Shown here: positions 15,817 to 24,579 of the stretch, piece by piece | Layout of the letters: each line of letters begins with the position of its first letter | How positions within the stretch are numbered: position 1 is the stretch's first letter | Source: Flavobacteriaceae bacterium | GTDB taxonomy: Bacteria > Bacteroidota > Bacteroidia > Flavobacteriales > Flavobacteriaceae | NCBI GenBank assembly: GCA_013043825.1 | Contig: JABDNM010000115.1 | Location: 1 to 35,986, forward strand | Direction: 5' to 3' | Length of the DNA stretch: 35,986 bases | Notes under the pieces: model-generated | What the model was told of the DNA's origin: nothing | The model's database searches: none | The model's input: the letters and a program-made list of their open reading frames with translations, nothing else | Program-made: the position numbers and the translations under genes

Positions 15817-15824
15817 TATATTTA
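15817..15824 (+). promoter_or_regulatory. -7 promoter element of the lipoprotein gene
   Basis: TATATTTA fits TAnnTTTG except the last base, 16 bases before the ATG at 15841. No clear -33 element. Confidence 0.4.
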
Positions 15825-15840
15825 TAAAAAACCAATTCAC

Positions 15841-16371
15841 ATGAAACCAATCAAAAACCTACTTATTCTTATCATCGCCATCCCCATGCTACTCGCCTGT
15901 AAAAAAGACGACAATGGGGGTGAAAGTGCTTTTCTGCTCAGCAAGGCAAACATTGCCGGATCGCATGATCTCACCTATTTGACATCAAATATTGAACAAA
16001 CGTTCGAGGTGAACGGGATTCCGGTGAATTCCACCACCACGATCGTAGGTGATACGTTCCAGGTGGTCGTGGTTTTTAGTGAGGATGGGACTTATGCTGC
16101 CGAAGGACAATATCGAATTACCACCACGATCACCGTGGCAGGTATGACGGAAACCGATACAGAGATCATTGTACTCGATGAGACAGGAACCTTTCAACTG
16201 GATGCCAATACACAAACTATCACCTTTGACGGAGGTAGTGAGTTTGGGGATGGAACATTTGAATTCGCGCTGTTCAATGAAAACGAAATGCGGATCACGC
16301 AATCCCTAGCTATCGATGAAAACGGAGCCACAGGAGATGCCGAAACCGAAGTTCGGTTCGTTCGCCAATAA
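15841..16371 (+). CDS. Small lipoprotein, lipocalin-like, unknown function
   Basis: 176 residues. The signal peptide ends in the lipobox LLAC with Cys20 as the lipidation site; the following KKDDNGGES is the lysine/acidic stretch that in Bacteroidota can direct lipoproteins to the cell surface (inference). The mature part is all beta, Thr/Glu-rich, and ends in VRFVRQ. It looks like the small lipocalin-type lipoproteins common in flavobacteria, with FSEDGTYAAEG and ETGTFQLD strands. It stands alone with its own promoter and hairpin. Function unknown. Confidence 0.78.
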   Translation: MKPIKNLLILIIAIPMLLACKKDDNGGESAFLLSKANIAGSHDLTYLTSNIEQTFEVNGIPVNSTTTIVGDTFQVVVVFSEDGTYAAEGQYRITTTITVAGMTETDTEIIVLDETGTFQLDANTQTITFDGGSEFGDGTFEFALFNENEMRITQSLAIDENGATGDAETEVRFVRQ

Positions 16372-16393
16372 AAATTATTAACTCGACAAATAA

Positions 16394-16422
16394 AAAAGTA
16401 CCGTGATTTACGCAGTGCTTTT
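16394..16422 (+). terminator. Weak terminator-like hairpin after the lipoprotein gene
   Basis: AAAAGTAC (16394-16401) pairs with GTGCTTTT (16415-16422) with one G-T pair, and CGT/ACG can pair inside the loop. The T tail is just the TTTT within the stem, so efficiency is doubtful. Confidence 0.45.
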
Positions 16423-16493
16423 CGATTGTTAAAAGTCCATCAACTTTTCCTCGAAACCTCGACAGCGCTAGCGAATTTTTGTTCAAAATTTCT

Positions 16494-16501
16494 TACTTTC
16501 G
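16494..16501 (+). promoter_or_regulatory. Possible -7 element upstream of ileS
   Basis: TACTTTCG matches TAnnTTTG at seven of eight positions and lies 25 bases before the ileS ATG. The nearest TTG is only 12 nt upstream, too close for a normal -33. Confidence 0.3.
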
Positions 16502-16526
16502 CATCCTTATTCGCAGTGAGTTATAA

Positions 16527-19500
16527 ATGAGCAAAAATTTTAAGGAATACAAGGGATTAGACCTACCCAAACTGGCCGAAGAAGTACTCGAATTTTGGAA
16601 CGAAGAATCCATTTTTGAGAAGAGTATTTCGAGCCGGGAGGGACAGGAACCCTTTATTTTTTTTGAAGGGCCACCTTCGGCCAATGGCCTGCCCGGGATT
16701 CATCATGTCATGGCTCGTGCGATCAAGGATATTTTTTGTCGGTTCAAAACCCAAAAAGGCTACAAAGTGGATCGGAAAGCCGGTTGGGACACCCATGGTT
16801 TGCCTATTGAACTGGGAGTAGAGAAGGAATTGGGAATCACCAAAGAAGACATTGGCACCAAAATCTCTGTAGAAGACTATAACAAAGCTTGCAGAAAGGC
16901 CGTGATGCGCTATACCGATGTATGGAACAAACTCACAGAACGCTCCGGTTATTGGGTAGACATGGAAGATCCTTATATCACATACGAATCCAAATACATG
17001 GAAACGGTGTGGTGGATCCTCAAGCAGATCTACAATAAGGACCTGCTTTATAAAGGCTACACTATCCAGCCATATTCTCCAAAAGCCGGAACCGGTCTCA
17101 GCTCGCATGAGCTCAATCAGCCCGGGACGTACCAGGATGTGACAGATACTACCGTTGTGGCACAATTCAAAGCCATCGATAGCACCTTACCCGATTTCCT
17201 GAAGGACTTCGGAACGGTTCACTTCCTTGCCTGGACGACCACCCCCTGGACCTTGCCTAGCAATACCGCGCTCACGGTAGGACCAAAGATCGATTATGCG
17301 TTGGTAAAATCGTTTAATCAATACACCTTTGAGCCCATTAATGTGATTCTGGCAAAGAATCTGGTAAGCTACCAATTCAGTGGAAAGTTTGAAGCTGTCG
17401 AAGACCAGGAGGAGTTGAAAAATTACACAGAAGGTGCTAAAAAGATACCCTATTTCTTGGCCCAGGAATTCAAAGGAGACGACCTGGTTGGAATTCGGTA
17501 CGAGCAGCTATTACCCTATGCACTGCCTTATGAACACCCGGAAAATGCATTTCGAGTGATCCCCGGGGATTTTGTCACTACCGAAGACGGAACTGGGATC
17601 GTTCATACCGCGCCCACCTTTGGAGCAGATGATGCCAAAGTAGCCAAAGAGGCATCTCCCGAAGTACCGCCTTTACTGGTAAAAGACGAAAACGACAACT
17701 TAGTTCCCCTGGTCGATCTGCAAGGTCGATTCCGCCCGGAACTGGGAGATTTGGGAGGCAAGTACGTCAAGAATGAGTATTATAACGAAGGCGAAGCACC
17801 CGAAAAAAGTGTGGACGTGGAACTGGCCATCAAACTCAAAACAGAGAACAAAGCCTTTAAAGTTGAGAAATACGTTCACAGTTATCCCAACTGCTGGCGT
17901 ACCGACAAACCCATTTTGTATTACCCCATGGATTCCTGGTTCATCCAGGTAACCTCCTTCCGGGACCGTATGTTCGAACTGAACGAGACCATAAACTGGA
18001 AGCCCAAGGCAACCGGGGACGGGCGTTTCGGGAATTGGCTGGCTAATGCCAACGACTGGAACCTGTCCCGCTCTCGTTACTGGGGAATCCCACTGCCCAT
18101 CTGGCGAACGGAAGATGGTAAAGAGGCTATCTGTATTGGATCCATTGAAGAGCTGAAAGCCGAGATGGCAAAATCGGTGGAAGCCGGTTTTATGGAGAAG
18201 GATATTTTCGATGATTTTAAAGTGGGGGATTTTTCAGATAAAAACTATGAAAAGGTAGATCTGCATAAGAACATAGTAGATGAGATCGTCCTGGTGTCAC
18301 CCTCCGGGCAGGCCATGAACCGTGAAGCAGATCTAATCGATGTTTGGTTTGACAGTGGTTCCATGCCTTATGCACAATGGCATTATCCATTCGAGCACAA
18401 GGAAAAAGTGGAAAAGACCTGGCGCAAAGCCGATTTCATTGCCGAAGGAGTGGATCAAACCCGGGGTTGGTTCTATACGTTGCATGCCATTGCGACCATG
18501 CTTTTTGACGATGTGGCCTATAAAAATGTGATGTCGAATGGGCTGGTACTCGACAAAAACGGTCAGAAGATGTCCAAACGCCTGGGTAACGCCACAGATC
18601 CTTTTGAAACGCTCGACACCTATGGTCCAGATGCCACACGTTGGTACATGATTAGCAACGCAAATCCATGGGATAATCTGAAGTTCGACCTGGATGGAAT
18701 CGCCGAAGTGCGCAATAAGTTCTTCGGAACACTCTACAACACCTACAGTTTCTTCAGTTTATATGCCAATCTGGATAAGTTCGATTATGCTGAAGCTGAG
18801 GTAGCCATGGATAAAAGGCCAGAGATCGACCGCTGGATCCTTTCAGAACTAAATTCGCTCATCTTAACCGTAGATGAGGCCTACAGCGACTATGAGCCTA
18901 CGAAGGCCACGCGGGCTATTTCAGAATTTGTTCAGGAAAACCTGTCCAACTGGTTTGTGCGACTAAGCCGGAGACGATTCTGGAAAGGCAGTTATGGTGA
19001 AGACAAGATCTCTGCGTACCAAACCTTATATACCTGTTTGGTTACGGTTGCTCAATTAGGCGCTCCAGTAGCCCCCTTCTTTATGGATAGACTTTACAAG
19101 GATCTAACGGCAGGAACGGTAAGGGAAAGCGAAGAATCTGTTCATTTGAGTAACTTTCCGGAAGCAAACACGTCCAACATAGACAAAGCGTTGGAGCACA
19201 AAATGCAACAAGCGCTAACAATAAGCTCCCTGGTTTTATCGTTGAGACAACGCGAGAAGATCAAAGTACGTCAACCGCTACAAAAGATCATGATCCCCGT
19301 TCTTGACGAAGCTTCACGTGAGGAGATACTCGCGGTATCCGACTTGATAAAGAGTGAAGTGAACGTAAAGGAGATTGAATTGATCGATGAGGGAAGTGGT
19401 ATCCTAGTGAAGCAGATCAAGCCCGATTTTAAGAAATTAGGCCCACGATTTGGAAAAGAGATGAAGGGAATTGCCGCTGTGATTCAGGATTTTGGGCAGG

Positions 19501-19928
19501 AAGAGATCGCGATTTTAGAAAAAGACGGTGAAATTTCTGTCACGTTTAACGAAAAAAACGTTACATTGACCTTGGATGACGTACTAATTAGCTCCCAGGA
19601 TATTGAGGGCTGGTTGGTCGCCAACGCAGGAGGAGTGACGGTTGCGCTGGATGTGACAATCAATGAGGAGTTGAAAAATGAAGGAATTGCCAGGGAATTG
19701 GTCAATCGAATTCAAAATTTGAGGAAAGATTCCGGTTTTGAGGTAACAGACCGAGTGGAGATCACCCTTCAAGAAGATAAAAACCTGAAAACTGCTGTAG
19801 AGCAGAATTTAGCTTACATAAAACAAGAAACCTTAACAGAGGTACTTCAATTTGAAGCGGAAGTAGGTAATGGAACGGAAATTGCGTTTGATGATATCGC
19901 TACCAAATTGAGTATTAAAAAACATTAG
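16527..19928 (+). CDS. ileS: Isoleucyl-tRNA synthetase, type 2, with GIHH signature
   Basis: The enzyme charges tRNA-Ile with isoleucine. At 1133 residues it is the long, eukaryote-like type 2 form. Visible landmarks: PPSANGLPGIHH (49-60), where the class I HIGH motif reads GIHH (57-60); WDTHGLP; the CP1 editing domain with TTTPWTLPSNTAL (about 236-248) and HTAPTFGADD (about 359-368), so proofreading of valine should be intact; DVWFDSGS; VDQTRGWFYT; and KMSKR (681-685). The anticodon-binding and C-terminal domains fill about 790-1133. It starts an operon with the DksA-like gene, whose ATG is 4 bases past the stop. The GIHH arrangement is discussed in the findings. Confidence 0.97.
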   Translation: MSKNFKEYKGLDLPKLAEEVLEFWNEESIFEKSISSREGQEPFIFFEGPPSANGLPGIHHVMARAIKDIFCRFKTQKGYKVDRKAGWDTHGLPIELGVEKELGITKEDIGTKISVEDYNKACRKAVMRYTDVWNKLTERSGYWVDMEDPYITYESKYMETVWWILKQIYNKDLLYKGYTIQPYSPKAGTGLSSHELNQPGTYQDVTDTTVVAQFKAIDSTLPDFLKDFGTVHFLAWTTTPWTLPSNTALTVGPKIDYALVKSFNQYTFEPINVILAKNLVSYQFSGKFEAVEDQEELKNYTEGAKKIPYFLAQEFKGDDLVGIRYEQLLPYALPYEHPENAFRVIPGDFVTTEDGTGIVHTAPTFGADDAKVAKEASPEVPPLLVKDENDNLVPLVDLQGRFRPELGDLGGKYVKNEYYNEGEAPEKSVDVELAIKLKTENKAFKVEKYVHSYPNCWRTDKPILYYPMDSWFIQVTSFRDRMFELNETINWKPKATGDGRFGNWLANANDWNLSRSRYWGIPLPIWRTEDGKEAICIGSIEELKAEMAKSVEAGFMEKDIFDDFKVGDFSDKNYEKVDLHKNIVDEIVLVSPSGQAMNREADLIDVWFDSGSMPYAQWHYPFEHKEKVEKTWRKADFIAEGVDQTRGWFYTLHAIATMLFDDVAYKNVMSNGLVLDKNGQKMSKRLGNATDPFETLDTYGPDATRWYMISNANPWDNLKFDLDGIAEVRNKFFGTLYNTYSFFSLYANLDKFDYAEAEVAMDKRPEIDRWILSELNSLILTVDEAYSDYEPTKATRAISEFVQENLSNWFVRLSRRRFWKGSYGEDKISAYQTLYTCLVTVAQLGAPVAPFFMDRLYKDLTAGTVRESEESVHLSNFPEANTSNIDKALEHKMQQALTISSLVLSLRQREKIKVRQPLQKIMIPVLDEASREEILAVSDLIKSEVNVKEIELIDEGSGILVKQIKPDFKKLGPRFGKEMKGIAAVIQDFGQEEIAILEKDGEISVTFNEKNVTLTLDDVLISSQDIEGWLVANAGGVTVALDVTINEELKNEGIARELVNRIQNLRKDSGFEVTDRVEITLQEDKNLKTAVEQNLAYIKQETLTEVLQFEAEVGNGTEIAFDDIATKLSIKKH

Positions 19929-19932
19929 AATT

Positions 19933-20316
19933 ATGTCCCAGGAAGTAAAGAATCGATACAGCGATAAGGAATTGGAGGAATTCAAAGCTCTTATACAAGA
20001 AAAGATAAGAAAAGCGCAGGAACAATTACATTTAATCGAAAGCGCTTACAAGAACGATAGTAACAACGGAACCGATGATACCTCGCCCACCTTTAAGGCC
20101 TTCGACGAAGGGAGTGAAGTGATGAGTAAGGAGACCTCCTCTCAGTTAGCTATTCGGCAGGAAAAGTTTATTCGCGACTTGAAAAATGCATTGATCCGAA
20201 TTGAGAACAAAACCTATGGAATTTGCCGTGTAACCGGGAAATTGATCAATCCGGAACGATTGAAGCTGGTACCCCATGCTACACTAAGCATCGAGGCAAA
20301 GAACCTGCAAAAATAA
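19933..20316 (+). CDS. TraR/DksA-family protein without zinc cysteines
   Basis: 127 residues. The shape is that of DksA: N-terminal helix, coiled coil (about 10-100) and a C-terminal globule with YGICRVTGKLINPERLKLVPHA. DksA-type proteins enter the RNA polymerase secondary channel and tune transcription, often with ppGpp. Here only one of the four zinc-finger cysteines remains (YGIC); the partners read Thr and non-Cys residues. The coiled-coil tip reads GTDDTSPTFKAF, without the DxxDxA of E. coli DksA. Its role may therefore differ from classical DksA. It follows ileS by 4 bases and is closed by a strong terminator. Confidence 0.85.
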   Translation: MSQEVKNRYSDKELEEFKALIQEKIRKAQEQLHLIESAYKNDSNNGTDDTSPTFKAFDEGSEVMSKETSSQLAIRQEKFIRDLKNALIRIENKTYGICRVTGKLINPERLKLVPHATLSIEAKNLQK

Positions 20317-20341
20317 AAATAGTCAAAAATTTATTCAATAG

Positions 20342-20369
20342 CCCTGAACGCAGTTGTTCGGGGTTTTTT
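20342..20369 (+). terminator. Terminator after the DksA-like gene, abutting the next start codon
   Basis: CCCTGAAC (20342-20349) pairs with GTTCGGGG (20356-20363), 8 bp with one T-G pair and a 6-base loop, followed by six Ts (20364-20369). The A of the next gene's ATG is base 20370. Expression of the next gene must come from read-through or from a promoter overlapping the hairpin. Confidence 0.8.
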
Positions 20370-21002
20370 ATGCTGAAAATTTATTGCTATATCATCTGTA
20401 TTCTATTCGGAATGTTTCACAGTTTCGCTCAAAAACGCATCGAGCGCCTCTGGGATGCAACAGAACTGCGTACTTTGGAGATCGTGTCCGATGAGGTGAA
20501 TTCCATTCGAATCGCATCGGGCAACAAGGATAAGATCCAATTGATCGTTCGAATTGAAGGAGAGCACAGCGAGCAGGTTGTGTTGCAAGTTTCCGAAGCG
20601 CAGAAAATCCTTTCGATCAATACGGGAAGGACTCCCTATTTCAAAGCACAAAACGATAAATTGGCTGCACACAAAGTGCTCTCGATCGAAATGGAAGTGC
20701 TAATTCCGGCTTCGATCACCCTTGGAATTGAATCTCAACTGGCTTCAGTGTACACCAAAGGGCCTATCCAAAACTTGGTTATGGATCTGGTTGAAGGGAC
20801 AATTTTGCTGGATGAATTTGAAGGTGAAGCCAGCCTCTACACAAAGAATGGGTCGATCACTGTTCACGCAATGCCGGGAGTTACCGCAATTGCAAGATCT
20901 TTGGAAGGGCAAGTGGAAAACGAACTGACATCCAATGGAAAATATGAGCTTGCCGCCTGGAGTGTTAATGGCGACATAAGTTTGCTGAAAAGCCCACAAT
21001 AA
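20370..21002 (+). CDS. Secreted DUF4097/adhesin-like beta protein
   Basis: 210 residues from the ATG at 20370. I chose this start because it gives a clean signal peptide (MLKIYCYIICILFGMFHSFAQ); the open frame continues 49 codons upstream but there overlaps the DksA-like gene. The mature protein is a run of short beta strands with repeated turns (SVYTKG, SLYTKNGSITVHA, WSVNGDISLL), like the right-handed beta-helix/DUF4097 putative adhesin domains. Function unknown. It lies between the DksA-like gene and lspA. Confidence 0.7.
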   Translation: MLKIYCYIICILFGMFHSFAQKRIERLWDATELRTLEIVSDEVNSIRIASGNKDKIQLIVRIEGEHSEQVVLQVSEAQKILSINTGRTPYFKAQNDKLAAHKVLSIEMEVLIPASITLGIESQLASVYTKGPIQNLVMDLVEGTILLDEFEGEASLYTKNGSITVHAMPGVTAIARSLEGQVENELTSNGKYELAAWSVNGDISLLKSPQ

Positions 21003-21037
21003 TTTGTTATTTTAGCCGCCTATTTCAATTGAAAAGC

Positions 21038-21628
21038 ATGTCGCTGAAAAAAGCAGTCTTTCTAATCATTCTCATATTATTGATCGACCAGATCTCCAAG
21101 ATCTATATCAAGACTAACTTTGTCCTGGGAGAGGAAGTGGACGTGTTGAGTTGGTTTAAGATCCATTTTGTAGAAAACAAGGGAATGGCCTGGGGGGTGC
21201 AAATCCCAGGTGCCTATGGCAAGCTTATTCTTACCATATTCAGACTGTTTGCCATAGTTGGGATTGGCTACTGGCTTTGGGACTCGGTTCGGAAACATGC
21301 ACCCAGGGTTTTGTTGATCTCCATTGCCCTCATCTTTGCAGGAGCCTTCGGTAATATAATCGATTCGGTATTCTACGGCTTGATCTTCGAAGATAGCTAC
21401 GGGCAAGTATCCGGCATTTTTCCGGAGGGAGGAGGCTATGGAAAACTCTTTCACGGGAAGGTAGTAGACATGTTCTCTTTCTCCTTTTTTAACCCGGTTT
21501 TCAATGTGGCCGACTCATCGATTAGCGTGGGGGTTGCACTATTACTTGTCTTCAATAAAAAAGCCTTTCCGAAGAAAGAAAAGGAAAAAGAAATCGATCC
21601 AACCAACGCTCCGGAAACTCAGTCTTAA
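21038..21628 (+). CDS. lspA: Lipoprotein signal peptidase (signal peptidase II)
   Basis: This inner-membrane aspartyl protease cuts the signal peptide from prolipoproteins after lipidation. From the ATG at 21038 it has 196 residues; a TTG three codons upstream is also open but less likely. Motifs: LLIDQISK (14-21), VENKGMAWG (45-53), GNIID with catalytic Asp109, and FNVADSSIS with Asp159. Four membrane helices are visible. The insert between the catalytic motifs (about 112-142) and the Lys/Glu tail (about 175-196) make it longer than the E. coli enzyme. Substrates in this window include the lipoproteins at 15841 and 34035. Confidence 0.95.
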   Translation: MSLKKAVFLIILILLIDQISKIYIKTNFVLGEEVDVLSWFKIHFVENKGMAWGVQIPGAYGKLILTIFRLFAIVGIGYWLWDSVRKHAPRVLLISIALIFAGAFGNIIDSVFYGLIFEDSYGQVSGIFPEGGGYGKLFHGKVVDMFSFSFFNPVFNVADSSISVGVALLLVFNKKAFPKKEKEKEIDPTNAPETQS

Positions 21629-21631
21629 TCA

Positions 21632-22198
21632 TCATTTTCTGAAATCATAAACCTGCTCTGGAGTTACACAATAGTGTAAAGGAACATCGTCATTACTCAC
21701 TTCGATCTGTTTTTCAGCTTCAAAAAAAGAAAGTCCGATAAAAATTGCGTCTTCCTGGCAAGTTGCCAGAAAGCGATCGTAGAATCCCTTTCCATAACCC
21801 ACCCGGTTCCCGTTGAGGTCGAATGCCAGCAAAGGAACAAAGACCACTTCCAACTTGTCCACCGATATTTCCAGGCCATTTTGTGGCTCTGGTATTCCAT
21901 AAGCTGAGGGTTTTAATACGGTATTCTCTTGTAGCAAAAAATGTTGAAGCGTATTTGTGCTGAAATTTGATTTGGAAATAACAACACTTTTTTCCCGGCC
22001 CTGGAGTATGTGGAGGATAAATTGGGTGTTGACCTCCTTTTTTTCTGAAATGGTAAGAAAGAGATGGTAGTACGTTCTATTCCAAATAGGAAGAACCAAA
22101 GTTTGGTTGGCAATCTTTAGACTGAATTCATCGATGAGATCAAGGGGAAGTTCCTTTCTTTTTTCCAGGTATGAAATACGTAGTTGGGATTTGCCCAT
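21632..22198 (-). CDS. 5-formyltetrahydrofolate cyclo-ligase
   Basis: The enzyme converts 5-formyl-THF to 5,10-methenyl-THF with ATP, rescuing stored folate. 188 residues, normal length. AYGIPEP (99-105), VPLLAFDLNGNRVG (121-134) and GYGKGFYDR (134-142) are the family's substrate and ATP motifs; the N-terminal basic LEKRKEL fits the phosphate region. It is last in the RimK-containing run, 15 bases after the AstE-like gene, and its stop lies 3 bases from the lspA stop. Its presence in that run is probably incidental. Confidence 0.93.
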   Translation of the reverse strand: MGKSQLRISYLEKRKELPLDLIDEFSLKIANQTLVLPIWNRTYYHLFLTISEKKEVNTQFILHILQGREKSVVISKSNFSTNTLQHFLLQENTVLKPSAYGIPEPQNGLEISVDKLEVVFVPLLAFDLNGNRVGYGKGFYDRFLATCQEDAIFIGLSFFEAEKQIEVSNDDVPLHYCVTPEQVYDFRK

Positions 22199-22213
22199 TC
22201 ACTTATCGGTTTT

Positions 22214-23194
22214 TTATAAGGAAGAAGGCGAAATCGCTTTTGTTGAAAGATGGAAAATGGCATCTCCCTGGTGAACGATAGGCGCTTGGTTGATATTGAT
22301 GATGTAGCCGCTGTTCGGGGAAGTTACTTTGAACCGCATGGTGCCGTAAGGATCTGTGATGGTAGCCAAAAACTCATCCTTCTCTACATATTTATTACAA
22401 TCGATCTTCACATGTAACAACCCACTTCGCTGCGCTCTTACCCAGGTGCTTTTTTCAATGAGGATAGTTTCGGCCTGGGGGGTAGTATTGGTAAACTTTT
22501 CACCGAGCATGCCCAAATGATCCAGCACACGCATCACCCCATCAACCCCATCTTTGACAATGTATTTGTTACTCTCCAATGATTTTCCTCCTTCAAATAG
22601 AAGAATGGGAATGCCCATTTTGTAACAGGTGTTCCGGTATGACTTGTTAAGATTTTTTGAATAGACAGTAAATGGAGCATTAAATACCCGTGCCAGTTCC
22701 AATAATTTTTCGTCTTCCGGGGCAATTCGAATTTGAGCCGCGTTGAACCTGCTCGCTCCTCCGGTGTGAAAATCTAAACAATAATTGGCCTTGGGTAAAA
22801 TTTCCTTGGTAAAATGGTACGCCACCCTGCTGGCCAGGGACCCGTTCTTTGCGCCAGGAAACATCCGATTTAAATCGCGGCCGTCGGGGAAGGCCCTATT
22901 GGCATCCAAAAAACCAAAAATGTTAAGAATAGGAATGGAGATGATCGTTCCTATTTTAGGTCTATTGATTTTCTTGGCGATAAGTTGCCGTACAATTTCA
23001 ACTCCATTTATTTCGTCTCCATGGATACCCCCTGTTAGCAGGATAGTAGGGCCAGGTGTCGCTGAACGTTCAATGATCACCGGAACTTCAACATTGGTGG
23101 CCGTGTAAAGTTTGGCAAAACTGAAGTTAATCGTTTTACTCTCTCCGGGCTTTATCTGTTCTCCAAGGATATGTAGATCGTTCTTCTTGGCCAT
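22214..23194 (-). CDS. AstE/aspartoacylase-like zinc hydrolase (M14-like)
   Basis: 326 residues of the succinylglutamate desuccinylase/aspartoacylase group. The zinc site is visible: GGIHGDEINGVEI gives His58 and Glu61, and LDFHTGG gives His143. FPDGRDLNRMFPG (102-114) is the usual substrate-carboxylate region. The C-terminal 85 residues form a beta-barrel domain with VRAQRSGLLHV. Family members remove an acyl or amino-acid group from small N-acylated amino acids or peptides. Two bases separate it from the rimK stop upstream, so it is cotranscribed with two RimK ligases and a retropepsin. A role in removing or recycling RimK-added residues is inference. Confidence 0.88.
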   Translation of the reverse strand: MAKKNDLHILGEQIKPGESKTINFSFAKLYTATNVEVPVIIERSATPGPTILLTGGIHGDEINGVEIVRQLIAKKINRPKIGTIISIPILNIFGFLDANRAFPDGRDLNRMFPGAKNGSLASRVAYHFTKEILPKANYCLDFHTGGASRFNAAQIRIAPEDEKLLELARVFNAPFTVYSKNLNKSYRNTCYKMGIPILLFEGGKSLESNKYIVKDGVDGVMRVLDHLGMLGEKFTNTTPQAETILIEKSTWVRAQRSGLLHVKIDCNKYVEKDEFLATITDPYGTMRFKVTSPNSGYIININQAPIVHQGDAIFHLSTKAISPSSL

Positions 23195-23196
23195 TC

Positions 23197-24069
23197 TTAA
23201 ACATTTCGTTCTATGAATTTAATAATCGTGTTTGCAATATCGACCCCGGTTGCCTCTTCAATACCTTCAAGACCGGGTGAGGAGTTGACCTCCAAAATGA
23301 GGGGCCCTCTGGCCGATTGAAGAAGATCCACTCCGGCGATTCCCAATCCCATAGCCTTGGCCGCTTTTATCACGGCGGTTTCTTCTTCGTCCGAAAGTTC
23401 GATGACCTTGGCACTCCCTCCCCGATGAAGATTACTCCTAAATTCTCCTACTTTTCCCTGTCGCTTCATGGCACCTACCACCTGACCGTCTACCACAAAA
23501 GCCCTGATATCGGCTCCACCTGCTTCTTTTATGAATTCCTGAACAATGACTCGTGCTTGCAAATTATTGAACGCCTCAATGACCGATTCTGCGGCCTTAT
23601 CGGTTTCGGCAAGGATCACTCCAATTCCTTGGGTGCCTTCCAGGAGTTTAATTATTACGGGAGCCCCGCCCAGTTGGGCGATGATCTCTTCCACATTCTT
23701 AGAGTAATTTGTAAAAATGGTCTTAGGAAGGCCAAGCCCCGCTCTGGATAAGATTTGTAGACTTCTCAATTTATCTCTCGATCGAACCAGGGCCTGTGAC
23801 TCGGTCGTGGTAAAGCAGTGCATCATTTCGAACTGTCGAACCACGGCGGTTCCATAAAACGTGACCGAGGCACCGATTCGAGGAATTACGGCATCTACCT
23901 TTTCCAGTTGCTTCCCTTTGTAAAAAATGGTTGGCTTTTTCTTCTCAATAACGATATCGCATTTGGTATGATTAATAACCTCAATATTATGATTGCGCTG
24001 TTTCGCAGCTTCGATTATTCGCTTGGAAGAATAAAGTGCAGGATTAGCCGAAAGGAGTTTTATATTCAT
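23197..24069 (-). CDS. rimK: RimK-type ATP-grasp amino-acid ligase (copy 1)
   Basis: 290 residues. RimK ligases form peptide bonds with ATP; E. coli RimK adds glutamates to the C-terminus of ribosomal protein S6. The N-terminal preATP-grasp part (about 1-95) includes AVIPRIGAS. The ATP-grasp follows: SRDK (97-100), APVIIK (136-141), GTQGIGV (145-151), QEF (177-179), the RSNLHRGG loop (211-218) and metal-binding [10 protein letters not shown] with Glu260 and Asn262. All are intact, so it should be active. The ATG overlaps the stop of the RimB-like gene by 4 bases. Whether S6 is the substrate is not decidable here. Confidence 0.92.
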   Translation of the reverse strand: MNIKLLSANPALYSSKRIIEAAKQRNHNIEVINHTKCDIVIEKKKPTIFYKGKQLEKVDAVIPRIGASVTFYGTAVVRQFEMMHCFTTTESQALVRSRDKLRSLQILSRAGLGLPKTIFTNYSKNVEEIIAQLGGAPVIIKLLEGTQGIGVILAETDKAAESVIEAFNNLQARVIVQEFIKEAGGADIRAFVVDGQVVGAMKRQGKVGEFRSNLHRGGSAKVIELSDEEETAVIKAAKAMGLGIAGVDLLQSARGPLILEVNSSPGLEGIEEATGVDIANTIIKFIERNV

Positions 24070-24497
24070 TTTTTTGTTTTTAGTTTATAGGAAAGGTTTG
24101 TTTTGTTAATATCCACCATAAATCGTCTGGTTAGAAATTGCCGGCCTAACAAGACTGGATACTTCATCTCTTCCCGATCGCTAAGCGTTAAGAAAATAGG
24201 ATATCTTTTACCAAATAATACGATCTTGGTTTGAATGCGATACCGTGGTTCCGATTGTCCGTTACTGCTTTTCACTACCCGCACGTCGTATTCATCGAAG
24301 GTGAATTCTTTTTCATGATAACTGGGTTGATTTTCATCCAAGAAAACACATTTTAGATAATTGTCTTCTACCACTACGTTTTTACAGTGAATGGACGAAG
24401 TATACGCTCCGGTGTCTATTTTTATATCAACATCGTAAAGTTGTAACAGCGGGAAATCGGCCTTATCGACTCTTCCAATTTTTCGTTTCAAGGGCAT
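24066..24497 (-). CDS. rimB: RimB-like retropepsin-fold peptidase
   Basis: 143 residues of the family formerly called ATP-dependent zinc protease or DUF785, now known to have a retropepsin-like aspartic protease fold. [11 protein letters not shown] places the catalytic Asp at residue 28 in a DTGA motif; PVLLGRQFL (about 114-122) is the second conserved segment. It is probably a homodimer, like retropepsins. In Pseudomonas, RimB is linked to RimK and alters S6 glutamylation; here it sits between two RimK genes and overlaps the downstream one by 4 bases. The cytosolic location (no signal peptide) fits that role. Confidence 0.85.
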   Translation of the reverse strand: MPLKRKIGRVDKADFPLLQLYDVDIKIDTGAYTSSIHCKNVVVEDNYLKCVFLDENQPSYHEKEFTFDEYDVRVVKSSNGQSEPRYRIQTKIVLFGKRYPIFLTLSDREEMKYPVLLGRQFLTRRFMVDINKTNLSYKLKTKK

Positions 24498-24579
24498 TGT
24501 ATTTTTAGAGGTGATAAGGTACTAAAATGAAGGTCTATTTGGAACTAATGAAATAAAATCTTTTAACGTCCACTAGTTG

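Noticed and set aside
16466-16473. Palindrome CGCTAGCG upstream of ileS
   Set aside because: Eight bases, no flanking symmetry; no T-box or stem-loop of known type could be built around it.
16527-19928. GIHH as a sequencing error in IleRS
   Set aside because: The frame and surrounding motif (PSANGLPGIHHVMARAIKD) are coherent, and several base changes would be needed to turn GIHH into HIGH.
20223-20369. 49-codon upstream extension of the secreted beta protein
   Set aside because: It overlaps the DksA-like gene and crosses a strong terminator; the ATG at 20370 alone gives a signal peptide.
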